Origin: Chloroflexota bacterium
GTDB taxonomy: Bacteria; Chloroflexota; Anaerolineae; Anaerolineales; Anaerolineaceae
Length of the DNA: 64,000 nt
Assembly: GCA_012517865.1 (NCBI GenBank)
Contig: JAAYUC010000023.1
Span: 1-64,000 of the forward strand
Direction of reading: 5' to 3'
Shown: positions 15,590 through 24,841 of the stretch, piece by piece
How positions within the stretch are numbered: position 1 is the stretch's first letter
How the letters are laid out: each line of letters starts with the position of its first letter
Program-made: the position numbers and the translations under genes
The notes under the pieces: model-generated
Database searches by the model: none
What the model was told of the DNA's origin: nothing
What the model saw: only the letters and a program-made list of their open reading frames with translations

Positions 15590-16036
15590 TTACTTAAACC
15601 AATCCACCACCATATCTTCCATATCGTCGGGGTCGACCTCAAGCTCGCTTACCACCTTGCCAAGCACGGATTCTCCAGCCAGAACCACGCTTTTCGGATT
15701 TCCGCTTTTCAGCGGATGCCACCATGGCAGGTCCTGCCCAAGGGCAAGCAGCCGATAGGCGCAGGTGGACGGCAGCCAATTAGCCGTTCTGGCGGTTTTG
15801 GGCGTCAGGTAGATGCAATCCGGGACGTTCACGTGCCTGTTCTCGTAATCGGTGCAGCGGCCGGTTTCCAGGTCCATGTAGCGGCACACCACGTTCGTAA
15901 ACCGCACAGTCTCTTCCTCCGGGTTGGTAAATTTGAAAAGGCAGCACTTGCCGCAGCCGTCGCACAGTGCTTCCCATTCCTCAGGGCTCATCGCCGCCAG
16001 GTCTTTTTTCTTCCAAAAGTCTGCTTCAAGGGTCAC
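15590..16036 (-). CDS. YcgN-family cysteine cluster protein
   Basis: A 148-residue protein of the YcgN/UPF0260 family. Its cysteines fall in LCDGCGKCCLFKF, NVVCRYMD, GRCTDY, PDCIYL and STCAYRLL, and it has the WHPLKSG motif near the C-terminus. The family may bind a zinc or Fe-S centre; function is unknown. Its ATG overlaps the yjjX-like stop as ATGA, so they are coupled. Confidence 0.88.
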   Translation of the reverse strand: MTLEADFWKKKDLAAMSPEEWEALCDGCGKCCLFKFTNPEEETVRFTNVVCRYMDLETGRCTDYENRHVNVPDCIYLTPKTARTANWLPSTCAYRLLALGQDLPWWHPLKSGNPKSVVLAGESVLGKVVSELEVDPDDMEDMVVDWFK

Positions 16037-16614
16037 GGCTGGCTCTCCTGTTCAGGGGCGGCGCCGAGGTCTGTCGGCGCGTAAAGTTCCGGTCGGATGA
16101 AAGGGATAAGCGCCATCTGCACCGCCGGCGTGTAGAGAGCCTGACGGGTGATTAAATCCCCGGTCAAAAGCCCCACAGCGCCGTTGCGGCGCTTGGAACC
16201 GCTGGTGTTAAAGATGACATCATCGGCGTCCCCCAGCTCCATACCTGCGCGCACCAGTTCAGCCACAGCATTCGGCAGTTCAAAGGCGGCAGTACGCGCC
16301 TGTCCGCGCCGCGACGAGGAAAGGATTACCACCCAGGCAAACGTGAGCATGGTTTCCGGCAGCCCCGGGGCGTGCTCAGTGCCGCCTTCCACCCCCACCC
16401 AATAATCCGCGTCCGGAACCAGGCGGCGGGCTTCCCGGGCGCGGTTTTCCGCTCCCCGGCGCGTTTCAGCGTCGCCCATGGGCTGGCTGGGAACTCCCGA
16501 GTCGGCGTCCACGCTCACGAATGCCAGCGAACTCTCAGGGAAAACCGACTGAAAGCCTGCTTTAACCGCTTCCAGTTTTACCGGATTGGTGGACCCTACC
16601 GCGACGCGCGTCAT
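16033..16614 (-). CDS. yjjX: Inosine/xanthosine triphosphatase (YjjX/DUF84)
   Basis: A 193-residue protein of the DUF84/YjjX group. RVAVGSTNPVKLEAV at the N-terminus binds the triphosphate, and SQPMGDAETRRGAENRA and YWVGVEGG are family motifs. The enzyme removes deaminated purine nucleotides (ITP, XTP) from the pool. It lies 16 bases from dcd, which also cleans or balances the nucleotide pool, in the same operon. Confidence 0.88.
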   Translation of the reverse strand: MTRVAVGSTNPVKLEAVKAGFQSVFPESSLAFVSVDADSGVPSQPMGDAETRRGAENRAREARRLVPDADYWVGVEGGTEHAPGLPETMLTFAWVVILSSSRRGQARTAAFELPNAVAELVRAGMELGDADDVIFNTSGSKRRNGAVGLLTGDLITRQALYTPAVQMALIPFIRPELYAPTDLGAAPEQESQP

Positions 16615-16630
16615 CAGAGCCTGACCTCAT

Positions 16631-17185
16631 TCACAGCTTGGGCAGCACAATTGTCTGCTGGCCCTGGTATTTTCCTTTTTTCTGCGCGTAAGTCATATCG
16701 CAGGGCGCGTCGCCCTCAAAAAAGAGCACCTGGGCAATGCCTTCATTGGAATAAATCTTGGCGGGCAGCGGTGTGGTATTGGAAATTTCCAGGGTCACAT
16801 ACCCTTCCCACTCAGGTTCAAAAGGAGTCACGTTCACGATGATGCCGCAGCGCGCGTAGGTGCTTTTGCCCAGACAGACAGTCAGCACATTGGCCGGAAT
16901 GCGAAAGTATTCGACGGTGCGCGCCAGCGCGAATGAATTTGGCGGAATCACGCACACATCGCCCTTGAAATCAACCATGGAGCGCGGGTCAAAGCGCTTG
17001 GGGTCCACGACCGCCGAATAGATGTTGGTGAAAATCTTGTATTCATCGGCTACGCGAATATCATACCCATAGGAGGAAGTGCCAAACGAAATGACGCCGT
17101 CGCGCACCTGGGCTTCTTCAAACGGCTCAATCATGCGGTGTTCCAGCGCCATCTTTTTTATCCAGTTATCCGGTTTTAATCCCAT
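16631..17185 (-). CDS. dcd: dCTP deaminase
   Basis: A 184-residue trimeric dCTP deaminase converting dCTP to dUTP for dTMP synthesis. Motifs include [16 protein letters not shown], the active-site stretch [23 protein letters not shown] with the catalytic Glu, and QVLFFEGD. Length is typical. GGAGAG precedes the ATG. Confidence 0.95.
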   Translation of the reverse strand: MGLKPDNWIKKMALEHRMIEPFEEAQVRDGVISFGTSSYGYDIRVADEYKIFTNIYSAVVDPKRFDPRSMVDFKGDVCVIPPNSFALARTVEYFRIPANVLTVCLGKSTYARCGIIVNVTPFEPEWEGYVTLEISNTTPLPAKIYSNEGIAQVLFFEGDAPCDMTYAQKKGKYQGQQTIVLPKL

Positions 17186-17257
17186 TCATCTCTCCAATGT
17201 GTCAGAAAATATCTCCAAACAGGCCGGCCGAGGCGGCGGTTCTCAATTGTGAACCGC

Positions 17258-18802
17258 TCAGGCTCGCAGTCCGGCGCGTTTCGCCAAAGATTCTTGCACA
17301 GAACTTAATACACCCTCTGCTTCCCCTTGCAGATTGTCCAGCTCCGCCAGGATGCGCGCGGGCTCGGGCTCGTTTTCCATGCCCAACAGGTTGATGCGCA
17401 CGTTCAGCGCGGCGGAACGGAAGGCTGCTGCCGCCAGCTGCGCCCCCGCCCCCGCGTCCGAAATGGCGTTCAGGTTGCCGATTTCCGCCATGCGCGCGGC
17501 CAGCTTCATGACAGCCAGGCATTTGCCGGCAGTCTCCAGCGGAACGCGCGCCGCGTGCAAAGTGGCTTTGGTTATTGCCTCGGAGCGGGCCTGCTGCTGT
17601 GATTCGGTCAACTTTGGCAGCCGGCGGGCCTGCAAAATGCCGTCAAAAGCCTGGGCATCCAGGTCGATTGCTTCGGTAAGCTCCTTGCGCAGCGCCTCCG
17701 CCCGTGCGATGATTTGCCAGGTTTCAGCTTCGACCTCCGCGTATTTGGGCTTCCCGACGGTCAGACGGCCCACCATTGCCGCCAGGGCGGCAGCCAGCGC
17801 GCCGGTATGCGCTGCCGCCGAGCCTCCGCCCGGCGATGGCGTGCCTTCCGCTACCTGCTCCAGAAAATCGGACTGCTCAGTTTTGGCAGCGCTCATCTGT
17901 TCGCCCTGCCAGGCAAACAGGCGGCTGTCCAGCAGCTGCTCGTTTTCAAATCCGTCCAGCTGCAAATACCAGCGGGCGGCATTGACCAGGGCTTGATTTG
18001 GGACCAGGCCGACAATTTCGGAGTGATGAATGCCCGCGCCGTAACGCGCGGCTTCCCTCCGCACCATTTCCGTAATCTGCGCCATTGGCGAGCGGCGGAA
18101 GTTGGTCAGATTCATGGAGACCTGCGCCAAACCGCCCACCAGCACGCCCATGGCTTTCACATACCGGAAGCCGCCGGAGGAATTGCGGACGCGCCGGGCG
18201 ATTTTTTCGGCGATGCCCACATCCGAGGTATTCAAATAAATGTTGTAGGCAATCAGAGCTTCCCGCGCCCCAATAACGGTCGCGCCGGCGCTGCCCAGAC
18301 GCGCGGGACCCAGGTCGGGCGCGCGCGAAGGGTCCTGCTGAATGGCAAGCTTCAGGCCTTCATATTCTCCGCGGCGAATATCCTCAAGGTTGCGGCGGTC
18401 CGGCCGCAGCGCAGCTTCCTCGTAAAAATAGACCGGTATCGCCAGCTCGTCCGCCACGCGTTTGCCCAAACGCCGCGCCATCTCCACGCATTCCACCATA
18501 GTCACGCCCGAAATCGGCACAAAGGGCACCACGTCAGTAGCGCCAATGCGCGGATGCTGCCCTTCATGCTGCTCCAAATCAATAAGCTGGGCAGCTTTGG
18601 CAATCGCGGCGTAGGCGGCCTCTTCCACAGCCGCGGGCTCCCCCACAAAAGTCAGCACGGTGCGGTTGTGGTCCAGGTCGGAATGGCGGTCCAGCACTCC
18701 CACGCCAGCCACAGACTGAATCGCAGCGGCAATCTGGTCGACCACTTCCGGTCGTCGGGCTTCGGAAAAGTTCGGAATGCATTCTACGATTTTCAGTGGC
18801 AT
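17258..18802 (-). CDS. ftcD: Glutamate formimidoyltransferase-cyclodeaminase fusion
   Basis: A 514-residue bifunctional protein. Residues 1-300 are the formiminotransferase (MPLKIVECIPNFSE, then HNRTVLTFVGEP and IGATDVVPFVPI), which moves the formimino group from formiminoglutamate to tetrahydrofolate in histidine breakdown. From about 315 the cyclodeaminase domain (TPSPGGGSAAAHTGALAAAL) releases ammonia to give 5,10-methenyl-THF. The order matches the animal enzyme. GGAGG precedes the ATG. No other hut genes lie nearby; it heads the run with dcd, and the other folate gene, fhs, is 37 kb away. Confidence 0.93.
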   Translation of the reverse strand: MPLKIVECIPNFSEARRPEVVDQIAAAIQSVAGVGVLDRHSDLDHNRTVLTFVGEPAAVEEAAYAAIAKAAQLIDLEQHEGQHPRIGATDVVPFVPISGVTMVECVEMARRLGKRVADELAIPVYFYEEAALRPDRRNLEDIRRGEYEGLKLAIQQDPSRAPDLGPARLGSAGATVIGAREALIAYNIYLNTSDVGIAEKIARRVRNSSGGFRYVKAMGVLVGGLAQVSMNLTNFRRSPMAQITEMVRREAARYGAGIHHSEIVGLVPNQALVNAARWYLQLDGFENEQLLDSRLFAWQGEQMSAAKTEQSDFLEQVAEGTPSPGGGSAAAHTGALAAALAAMVGRLTVGKPKYAEVEAETWQIIARAEALRKELTEAIDLDAQAFDGILQARRLPKLTESQQQARSEAITKATLHAARVPLETAGKCLAVMKLAARMAEIGNLNAISDAGAGAQLAAAAFRSAALNVRINLLGMENEPEPARILAELDNLQGEAEGVLSSVQESLAKRAGLRA

Positions 18803-18977
18803 GGTTTTCCTCCGGGCGCTATTCTCCCCTGATTATACCAAGCCGAACGGTTCTCACTGAGAGAATCTTGAAAGCAGACGGGTTTAAATATTACTGGACG
18901 ATATACAATTTTATCTTGGTTATTCGTCATTTTTCTTGATTATATTGATTAGCTGATAAATATTCCTTAGGTATCTC

Positions 18978-19006
18978 TTGATTTTTTCAATATATGCGTT
19001 TATACT
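18978..19006 (+). promoter_or_regulatory. Promoter of the DUF2089 operon
   Basis: TTGATT (18978-18983), 17-base spacer, TATACT (19001-19006), 34 bases before the start. The surrounding 18.84-19.01 kb stretch is very AT-rich and otherwise empty. Confidence 0.75.
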
Positions 19007-19039
19007 GTAATAAATGACTTGCCAACCCGAAGGAGTCCC

Positions 19040-19420
19040 ATGCCGAATCTACCTGAGATGTGTCCGATTTGTCGTTCAGAACTGGTCATTACCCGCGCGT
19101 ATTGCCCGGCCTGTGAAACCACACTGGAAGGTTATTTTCAATTTCAGGCAGACCCCTTTGCCGTGCTTTCCAAAGACCAGCGGGAATTCCTGCTCACCTT
19201 TGTACGCACCGAAGGCCGCCTGAACCGCATGGAAGATATTCTGGGGATTTCTTACCCCACCCTGAAAAACCGCCTGACGGAGATTATCCACGCGCTGGGC
19301 TTTGAAACGGAAAAGCAGCCTGCTCCGCCCACCCAGACCCGCGCCCAGGTTTTGGAAGCTCTTGAGAAAGGTATAATTAGCATTGATGAAGCTCTTGAGT
19401 CTCTGCAAGCGCTCAAGTGA
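19040..19420 (+). CDS. DUF2089 zinc-finger/HTH protein
   Basis: A 126-residue protein. Two CxxC pairs (CPICRSELVITRAYCPAC) form a zinc ribbon; residues 45-85 look like a helix-turn-helix (EGRLNRMEDILGISYPTLKNRLTEII), which suggests DNA binding; the last 25 residues (VLEALEKGIISIDEALESL) form a SHOCT-like helical pair. The start follows AAGGAG. It is 18 bases from the next gene, whose N-terminus carries the same helical motif. Confidence 0.85.
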   Translation: MPNLPEMCPICRSELVITRAYCPACETTLEGYFQFQADPFAVLSKDQREFLLTFVRTEGRLNRMEDILGISYPTLKNRLTEIIHALGFETEKQPAPPTQTRAQVLEALEKGIISIDEALESLQALK

Positions 19421-19438
19421 AAACGACCTGAGGCACAT

Positions 19439-19816
19439 ATGACCACCAACGAAGAACGCATCAAAATTCTCTCCATGCTGCAGGAAGGGAAAATCGACGC
19501 CTCTGAAGCTGCCCGCCTGCTGCAAGCCTTGGATGAAAGCGCGAAACCGGCCGCGGAAGAAGCGCGCGCCGCAAAGAAGCCACGTTTTTTGCATGTGAAA
19601 GTCACGCGCGTCATGGACGGCAAATCTATAGCTGATATCCGGGTTCCAATCTCGGTCGTGAACGCCGGCATGCGCATGGGCGCGAAGTTCAGCCCGCACA
19701 TTGCCGGAATGGACCCCGATATGCTGGCTGAACTGTTGAAATCGGACGAGCCTTCCCAAATCATTGATGTGACCGACGAGGAAGACGGCGAACACGTGCA
19801 GATTTACCTGGAATAG
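19439..19816 (+). CDS. SHOCT-like (YvlB/LiaX N-terminal) domain protein
   Basis: A 125-residue protein beginning with RIKILSMLQEGKIDASEAARLLQAL, a SHOCT-like helical hairpin found at the N-termini of YvlB and LiaX, which take part in envelope-stress responses. The rest is a small beta-rich domain with VTRVMDGKSIADIRVPISVV. Pairing with DUF2089 suggests a regulator and its partner, interacting through matching helical hairpins. No membrane segment is present. Confidence 0.8.
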   Translation: MTTNEERIKILSMLQEGKIDASEAARLLQALDESAKPAAEEARAAKKPRFLHVKVTRVMDGKSIADIRVPISVVNAGMRMGAKFSPHIAGMDPDMLAELLKSDEPSQIIDVTDEEDGEHVQIYLE

Positions 19817-19932
19817 GCCGCCAGCGCTTTTGTTCTATCCATAGATATTATTCATAAAGGCAATTCTTTTGGAAGGTAATTGCTGAAAGAACGCAAACTG
19901 CCTGCACCTGCCTGCCGTTCCAGGCTGAATTC

Positions 19933-19961
19933 TTGCCCGAATCCCAACAATCCGATACAAT
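19933..19961 (+). promoter_or_regulatory. Promoter directly at the trmD start (leaderless)
   Basis: TTGCCC (19933-19938), 17-base spacer, TACAAT (19956-19961). The ATG begins 7 bases after the -10 box, where transcription itself should start, and no Shine-Dalgarno is present. Confidence 0.65.
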
Positions 19962-19967
19962 TTCTGT

Positions 19968-20732
19968 ATGCGTTTTGACATTTTCAGCCTCTTTCCCGAA
20001 GTCTTTCAGCCCTATCTCGAAATCTCCATCCTCAAGCGCGCTATCCAGAACAACCTGATTGAAGTGCACACGCACAACATCCGCGATTGGGCGCTGGACC
20101 GCCACCACACCACAGACGACACACCCTACGGGGGCGGCGGCGGGATGATTATGAAGCCCGAGCCGGTTTTCGCCGCAGTGGAATCCGTACTCGGCCAACC
20201 GCCCTGCTGCCCGGTAATCCTGCTGTGCCCGCAGGGCCAGCCTTTCACCCAGCAAACAGCCTTTGAGCTGGCAGGCTACGACCGGCTGGGTCTTATTTGC
20301 GGCCGCTACGAAAGCTTCGATGAGCGCATCCGCGAACACCTTGCCACCCACGTCATCTCCATCGGGGATTTCATCCTGACCGGCGGAGAACTGCCCGCGC
20401 TGATGGTCCTGGACGCCGTCGCGCGGCTGAAACCCGGCGTTTTGGGTGATAACGAAGCCACCAGCGATGACTCATTCTCAAACGGACTCCTTGAATATCC
20501 GCAGTACACCCGGCCGCCGGAGTTTCGCGGCTGGTCTGTGCCGGAAGTACTCCTGCAAGGCAACCACGCCCAACAAGCCCGCTGGAAACGCGAACAATCG
20601 CTTATCCGCACGCTGCTTTGGCGCCCCGATTTATTACTCAAGGCAGACCTGACCGATAAAGACCGCAAATTCCTCGAAGAGTACGTCGCGCAAAGAATCG
20701 CGAAGAAAATGGAAGAGACTGACACAGACTAA
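19968..20732 (+). CDS. trmD: tRNA (guanine37-N1)-methyltransferase
   Basis: A 254-residue SPOUT methyltransferase. Motifs are MRFDIFSLFPEVFQPYL, the DDTPYGGGGGMIMKPEPV loop, CGRYESFDER, and the knotted SAM site ISIGDFILTGGELPAL. It methylates G37 of tRNAs with a G36, preventing frameshifts. The usual neighbours rpsP, rimM and rplS are absent; trmD stands with an MFS gene 10 bases downstream. It appears to be translated from a leaderless mRNA. Confidence 0.95.
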   Translation: MRFDIFSLFPEVFQPYLEISILKRAIQNNLIEVHTHNIRDWALDRHHTTDDTPYGGGGGMIMKPEPVFAAVESVLGQPPCCPVILLCPQGQPFTQQTAFELAGYDRLGLICGRYESFDERIREHLATHVISIGDFILTGGELPALMVLDAVARLKPGVLGDNEATSDDSFSNGLLEYPQYTRPPEFRGWSVPEVLLQGNHAQQARWKREQSLIRTLLWRPDLLLKADLTDKDRKFLEEYVAQRIAKKMEETDTD

Positions 20733-20742
20733 AAGGAGAGGC

Positions 20743-22038
20743 ATGCAAAACGAAAAGTTTAATTTTGGCAAGTTATTCTTAATTGGTTTTGGTTTTTTTG
20801 GCGTAAGCGTATTGTGGAGCCTTTACAACACCTATGTTCCCATCCTTCTGGAGCAGAAGTTTGCGCTGGACGCCGCCGCGATTGGGTTCTTTATGTCCCT
20901 GGATAACATCGCGGCGCTTTTCATCCAGCCGCCGGTCGGCGCGTGGTCGGACAGGCTGCGCACCAGGCTGGGAAGGCGCCTGCCCTTCATTCTGGTCGGG
21001 GCGCCAATTGCCGCGGTAGCCTTTGGGCTGGTACCGCTGGCGAACACCCTGCCGCTCTTTGTCGCCTGCACGGTCACGACCATTCTGGCAATGGCTTTCT
21101 GGCGCACACCTGTGGTCGCGCTGATGCCAGACGTCACGCCCTCCAGGCTGCGCTCCCAGGCTAACGGCATCATTAACTTCATGGGTGGCTTGGGGCTGGT
21201 GCTGGGAACCTCCATTGGCGCCACGCTCGTAAAGCAGAATCAGGCCTATCCCTTCTGGTTTGGCTCATTGCTGGTGGTGCTGGCGGCCGCGCTGGTGCTG
21301 ATTTTCGTGCGCGAGCCTAAGGTGTACGAAAACAACCCCAATGCCGAAAAACCGAACATGTGGAAGAGTCTCAAGGAGCTTTTTACCAGCAAACATGGGG
21401 ACGCGATTCGCATTTTCCTGGCCATCTTCTTCTGGTTCATCGCCTACAATGCCATCGAAGCCTTCCTGTCCCTCTACGGCATTAACCACCTCGGCCTGGA
21501 TAAATCCGGCGCGGGCAAGTTGATTACCAGCGTGGGCTTTTCGTTCCTGCTCTTCTCCATCCCCGCCGGCTTTATCGGCGCGAAGTTGGGGCGCAGGAAG
21601 ACCATCGGGATGGGACTGCTCATCATGATTTTAGTGCTCCTCAGCGTGTACTTCCTCCCCAAGGAACTGCTCATCCAGGCTCACGGCAAGCTGCCTATCC
21701 TGGGCGACTTTATGAACCTGACCATTCTGCTGCTCCTGGCGGGTATCGGCTGGGCGTGCATCAACATCAACTCGCTGCCGGTGGTGGTGGACCTGACGGA
21801 CCCCATTCACATCGGCACCTACACTGGTTTGTATTATCTCTTTTCCACCCTCGCCGCGATCGCGGGCCCGAACATCAACGGCTGGATTGTTAAACTGACC
21901 GGCAACAATTACGCCTCCATATTTATCATCGGACCTCTTTTCATGGCAGCCGCTTTTGCCATGGTTTTTGGAATGCACGAGGGAAACGGCAAGACCCGAA
22001 CTGCCGCTGAGGGCGGCGCTGACCCGGAGCAAAACTGA
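20743..22038 (+). CDS. MFS transporter, sugar/cation symporter-like
   Basis: A 431-residue major facilitator with about 12 hydrophobic helices. The loop between helices 2 and 3 reads PPVGAWSDRLRTRLGRRLPFIL, the classic MFS signature, most like SLC45/GPH-type sugar transporters. AAGGAGAGGC precedes the ATG. Substrate cannot be assigned. It is co-directional with trmD at 10 bases distance. Confidence 0.82.
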   Translation: MQNEKFNFGKLFLIGFGFFGVSVLWSLYNTYVPILLEQKFALDAAAIGFFMSLDNIAALFIQPPVGAWSDRLRTRLGRRLPFILVGAPIAAVAFGLVPLANTLPLFVACTVTTILAMAFWRTPVVALMPDVTPSRLRSQANGIINFMGGLGLVLGTSIGATLVKQNQAYPFWFGSLLVVLAAALVLIFVREPKVYENNPNAEKPNMWKSLKELFTSKHGDAIRIFLAIFFWFIAYNAIEAFLSLYGINHLGLDKSGAGKLITSVGFSFLLFSIPAGFIGAKLGRRKTIGMGLLIMILVLLSVYFLPKELLIQAHGKLPILGDFMNLTILLLLAGIGWACININSLPVVVDLTDPIHIGTYTGLYYLFSTLAAIAGPNINGWIVKLTGNNYASIFIIGPLFMAAAFAMVFGMHEGNGKTRTAAEGGADPEQN

Positions 22039-22042
22039 CATC

Positions 22043-22071
22043 TTGCACTGTACACCTGAGAAAGGTATACT
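22043..22071 (+). promoter_or_regulatory. Promoter of the nucleoside ABC operon
   Basis: TTGCAC (22043-22048), 17-base spacer, TATACT (22066-22071), 57 bases before the binding-protein start. Confidence 0.8.
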
Positions 22072-22127
22072 TAGGATGTATCAACCGGAAAACCGGAAAC
22101 TAATGTGTATTGAGGAGAAAACACACA

Positions 22128-23162
22128 ATGAGTAAAAGAGTAATTACCCTTCTGTCCCTTTTGATTGTGGCTGGCATGCTTCTGGCCGCCTGCGCTAAGG
22201 CCGAAGCCCCCGCTGCCAAAATCAAAGTCTGCCAGATTACCGATACTGGCGGTATTGATGACAAATCCTTCAACGCTACCGCCTGGAAAGGCATCGAAGA
22301 TGCCGTCGCCCAGCTTGGCATCGAAGGCAAATATCTCGAGTCCAAAGAAGTTGCCGACTACGAGAAGAACCTGAACGCGTTCGTTGAAGAAAAGTGCGAC
22401 CTGATTGTCACTGTCGGTTTCCTCATCGGCGATGCCACCAAAGCCACCGCTGAAGCCAACCCCGACCTGAAGTTCTCCATCGTCGACTACGCCTACGACC
22501 CCGCCATCCCCAATGTGGTTGGTCAGGTCTTCAACACTGATGAAGCCGCCTACCTGGCTGGCTACCTCGCCGCTGGCGTGACCAAGACCGGTAAAGTCGG
22601 CACCTTCGGCGGTCTGCCCATCCCCACCGTCACCATCTTCATGGATGGTTTCGCCAAGGGCGTCGCCAAGTACAACGAAGTCAAGGGCACCAACGTGCAG
22701 GTTCTCGGTTGGGATCCCGCCAATCCGGATGCCGGCCTCTTCAGCATGTCCTTCGATGACCAGCAGAAAGGCCGCGAACTGGCCGTCTCTCTGATGGACG
22801 AAGGCGCTGACATCATCATGCCCGTTGCCGGACCTGTCGGCCTGGGCGCTGCTGCCGCCATCAAAGAACGCGGTAACGCTTACCTCATCGGCGTCGACTC
22901 TGACTGGTTCCTGACCAGCCCCGAATATGCGGACATCACCCTGACCTCCGTCATGAAACTGATGGACGCCACCACCATGCAGGTTATCAAATCCGTCATC
23001 GACGGCACCTTCAAGGGCGGTGTTGTTGTCGGTACCCTGGCGAATAACGGCGTCGCGCTGGCTCCCCTCCACAATCTGGAGAGCCTCGCCTCCGCTGAAC
23101 TCCTGGCCGAAGTTGAACAGCTCAAAGCTGACATCATCGCCGGGAAACTCTCCGTCAAGTAA
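22128..23162 (+). CDS. BMP-family nucleoside-binding lipoprotein
   Basis: A 344-residue solute-binding protein. The signal ends in the lipobox LLAAC, so it is anchored outside the membrane by a lipid. The DTGGIDDKSFN motif and the VDSDWFLTSPEY region mark the BMP (Med/PnrA) family that binds purine nucleosides. The start at 22128 follows GAGGAG. Codon use is strongly biased toward C-ending codons, suggesting high expression. A terminator-like hairpin separates it from the ATPase gene, a common way to make more binding protein. Confidence 0.92.
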   Translation: MSKRVITLLSLLIVAGMLLAACAKAEAPAAKIKVCQITDTGGIDDKSFNATAWKGIEDAVAQLGIEGKYLESKEVADYEKNLNAFVEEKCDLIVTVGFLIGDATKATAEANPDLKFSIVDYAYDPAIPNVVGQVFNTDEAAYLAGYLAAGVTKTGKVGTFGGLPIPTVTIFMDGFAKGVAKYNEVKGTNVQVLGWDPANPDAGLFSMSFDDQQKGRELAVSLMDEGADIIMPVAGPVGLGAAAAIKERGNAYLIGVDSDWFLTSPEYADITLTSVMKLMDATTMQVIKSVIDGTFKGGVVVGTLANNGVALAPLHNLESLASAELLAEVEQLKADIIAGKLSVK

Positions 23163-23186
23163 GAAATATCTTTCAGATTTACCTGG

Positions 23187-23218
23187 CGGGCTGGCAAATT
23201 GCCAGCCCGCTTTTTTTA
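23187..23218 (+). terminator. Hairpin with T-run between binding protein and ATPase
   Basis: GCGGGCTGGCA pairs with TGCCAGCCCGC and is followed by seven Ts. It probably ends most transcripts after the binding-protein gene, with partial read-through into the ABC genes. Confidence 0.85.
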
Positions 23219-23270
23219 TCCCCTATGGTAAGATTAGAAACAAATTCTATCCTTTGAAAAGGGGTTTCCT

Positions 23271-24830
23271 ATGGCTCCAATTCTTGAACTCAGGGGTATC
23301 ACCAAACAATTTCCAGGCGTCCTGGCAAACGACCATATCGACTTAGTGCTGCACAAAGGGGAGATATTGGCACTTCTGGGTGAAAACGGCGCTGGAAAAT
23401 CCACGTTGATGAACATACTCTACGGACTGTATCAGCCGGATGAAGGAGAAATCCTGATTAATGGCGAGGTCGTCAAGATTAACTCACCCACCGACGCTAT
23501 AAGCCGCGGCATCGGTATGGTTCATCAGCACTTTATGCTCATTCCCGTCTTCACGGTGACCGAAAATGTGATGCTGGGGGATGAATCGGTAAAAGCAGGC
23601 GGATTTTTGGACCGCCCCAAAGCTGCCCAGCGCATCCAGGAAATTTCCAGCAGCTACAAGCTGGAAGTGAACCCCAGCGACTATGTGCGCGACCTGCCAG
23701 TTGGCGTCCAGCAGCGCGTTGAAATCATCAAATTGCTCTACCGCAACGCCGAAATCTTGATTTTTGACGAGCCAACCGCCGTCCTCACCCCGCAGGAAGC
23801 GGATGAACTGTTCAATATCATGCGCTCCCTGGTGGCACAGGGAAAATCCATCATCTTCATCACGCACAAGCTGCGCGAGGTGCTGGCTATTGCCAACCGT
23901 GTGGTCGTTATCCGCCGCGGCAAAGTGGTGGGCGAAACCACCCCCGATAAGGCCGATAAAAACTCGTTGGCAGCCATGATGGTTGGACGCGAGGTGAACC
24001 TGGTCGTCAAAAAGAAAGAAACAACCCCGGGGGATGTGGTCTGTTCCATCAGCAATCTGGTGGTGGCGGATAAATTCCAGAACGTGGTTGTGGACGATGT
24101 CTCCCTGGAAATCCGCGCGGGAGAGATTTTGGGCGTGGCCGGCGTGCAAGGCAACGGCCAGACGGAACTGGTAGAAGCCATTACCGGTCTGACAAAAATT
24201 GCCGAAGGCAAAATCACCCTGCTTGGCAAAGACATTTCCAGGGCAACGCCGCGTCAAATAACGGAACTTGGTACAGCGCACGTCCCGGAGGACCGCCAGG
24301 CGGATGGGCTGGTTCTGCCATTCTCTGTGGCTGAAAATCTGGTATTGTGCTCTTATTACCTGGCGCCCTTCTCAAAAGGTGTCATCCTCCAGTACGATAC
24401 CATCTTTAAAAACGCGGAAAAACTCATCGCGGATTTTGACATCCGCACGCCCAACCCGCTGACCCCGGTGGGTTCGCTTTCGGGCGGCAACCAGCAAAAA
24501 GTCATCATTGCGCGCGAACTTTCCCGCCCAATCCAGTTCCTGGTCGCCTCACAACCGACGCGCGGCCTGGATGTCGGCTCCATTGAGTATATTCACAAGC
24601 GCATCGAACAAAAACGCGAGGAAGGCTGCGCGGTTTTGCTGGTTTCCCCTGAACTGGATGAAATCATGGAACTCTCTGACCGCATTGCCGTGATGTACCG
24701 CGGTAAGATTTTGGCGGTCGTACCCAACAAAGGCGTATCCAAGGAGTATATTGGTTTGCTGATGGCGGGAGTCGTGCCCGAAGAGCCCATGCAGCTGTCA
24801 GAAGAAACAGAAATCGAAGCAACCCTTTAA
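23271..24830 (+). CDS. Nucleoside ABC importer, double ATPase
   Basis: A 519-residue fusion of two ABC domains. The first has a full Walker A (GENGAGKST) but a weak signature (LPVGVQQRVEI); the second has a degenerate Walker A (GVQGNGQTEL) but a full signature (LSGGNQQKVIIAREL) and SQPTRGLDVGS. This asymmetry is typical of NupO/RbsA-type importers. AAAGGGG precedes the ATG. It powers the two permeases that follow. Confidence 0.93.
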   Translation: MAPILELRGITKQFPGVLANDHIDLVLHKGEILALLGENGAGKSTLMNILYGLYQPDEGEILINGEVVKINSPTDAISRGIGMVHQHFMLIPVFTVTENVMLGDESVKAGGFLDRPKAAQRIQEISSSYKLEVNPSDYVRDLPVGVQQRVEIIKLLYRNAEILIFDEPTAVLTPQEADELFNIMRSLVAQGKSIIFITHKLREVLAIANRVVVIRRGKVVGETTPDKADKNSLAAMMVGREVNLVVKKKETTPGDVVCSISNLVVADKFQNVVVDDVSLEIRAGEILGVAGVQGNGQTELVEAITGLTKIAEGKITLLGKDISRATPRQITELGTAHVPEDRQADGLVLPFSVAENLVLCSYYLAPFSKGVILQYDTIFKNAEKLIADFDIRTPNPLTPVGSLSGGNQQKVIIARELSRPIQFLVASQPTRGLDVGSIEYIHKRIEQKREEGCAVLLVSPELDEIMELSDRIAVMYRGKILAVVPNKGVSKEYIGLLMAGVVPEEPMQLSEETEIEATL

Positions 24831-24841
24831 GAGGTGGTCGC

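Noticed and set aside
17714..18832. 372-residue plus-strand frame opposite ftcD
   Set aside because: Antisense shadow; no Shine-Dalgarno or known motif.
22071..23072. 333-residue minus-strand frame opposite the nucleoside-binding protein
   Set aside because: Arises from the strongly C-ending codon bias of the real gene.
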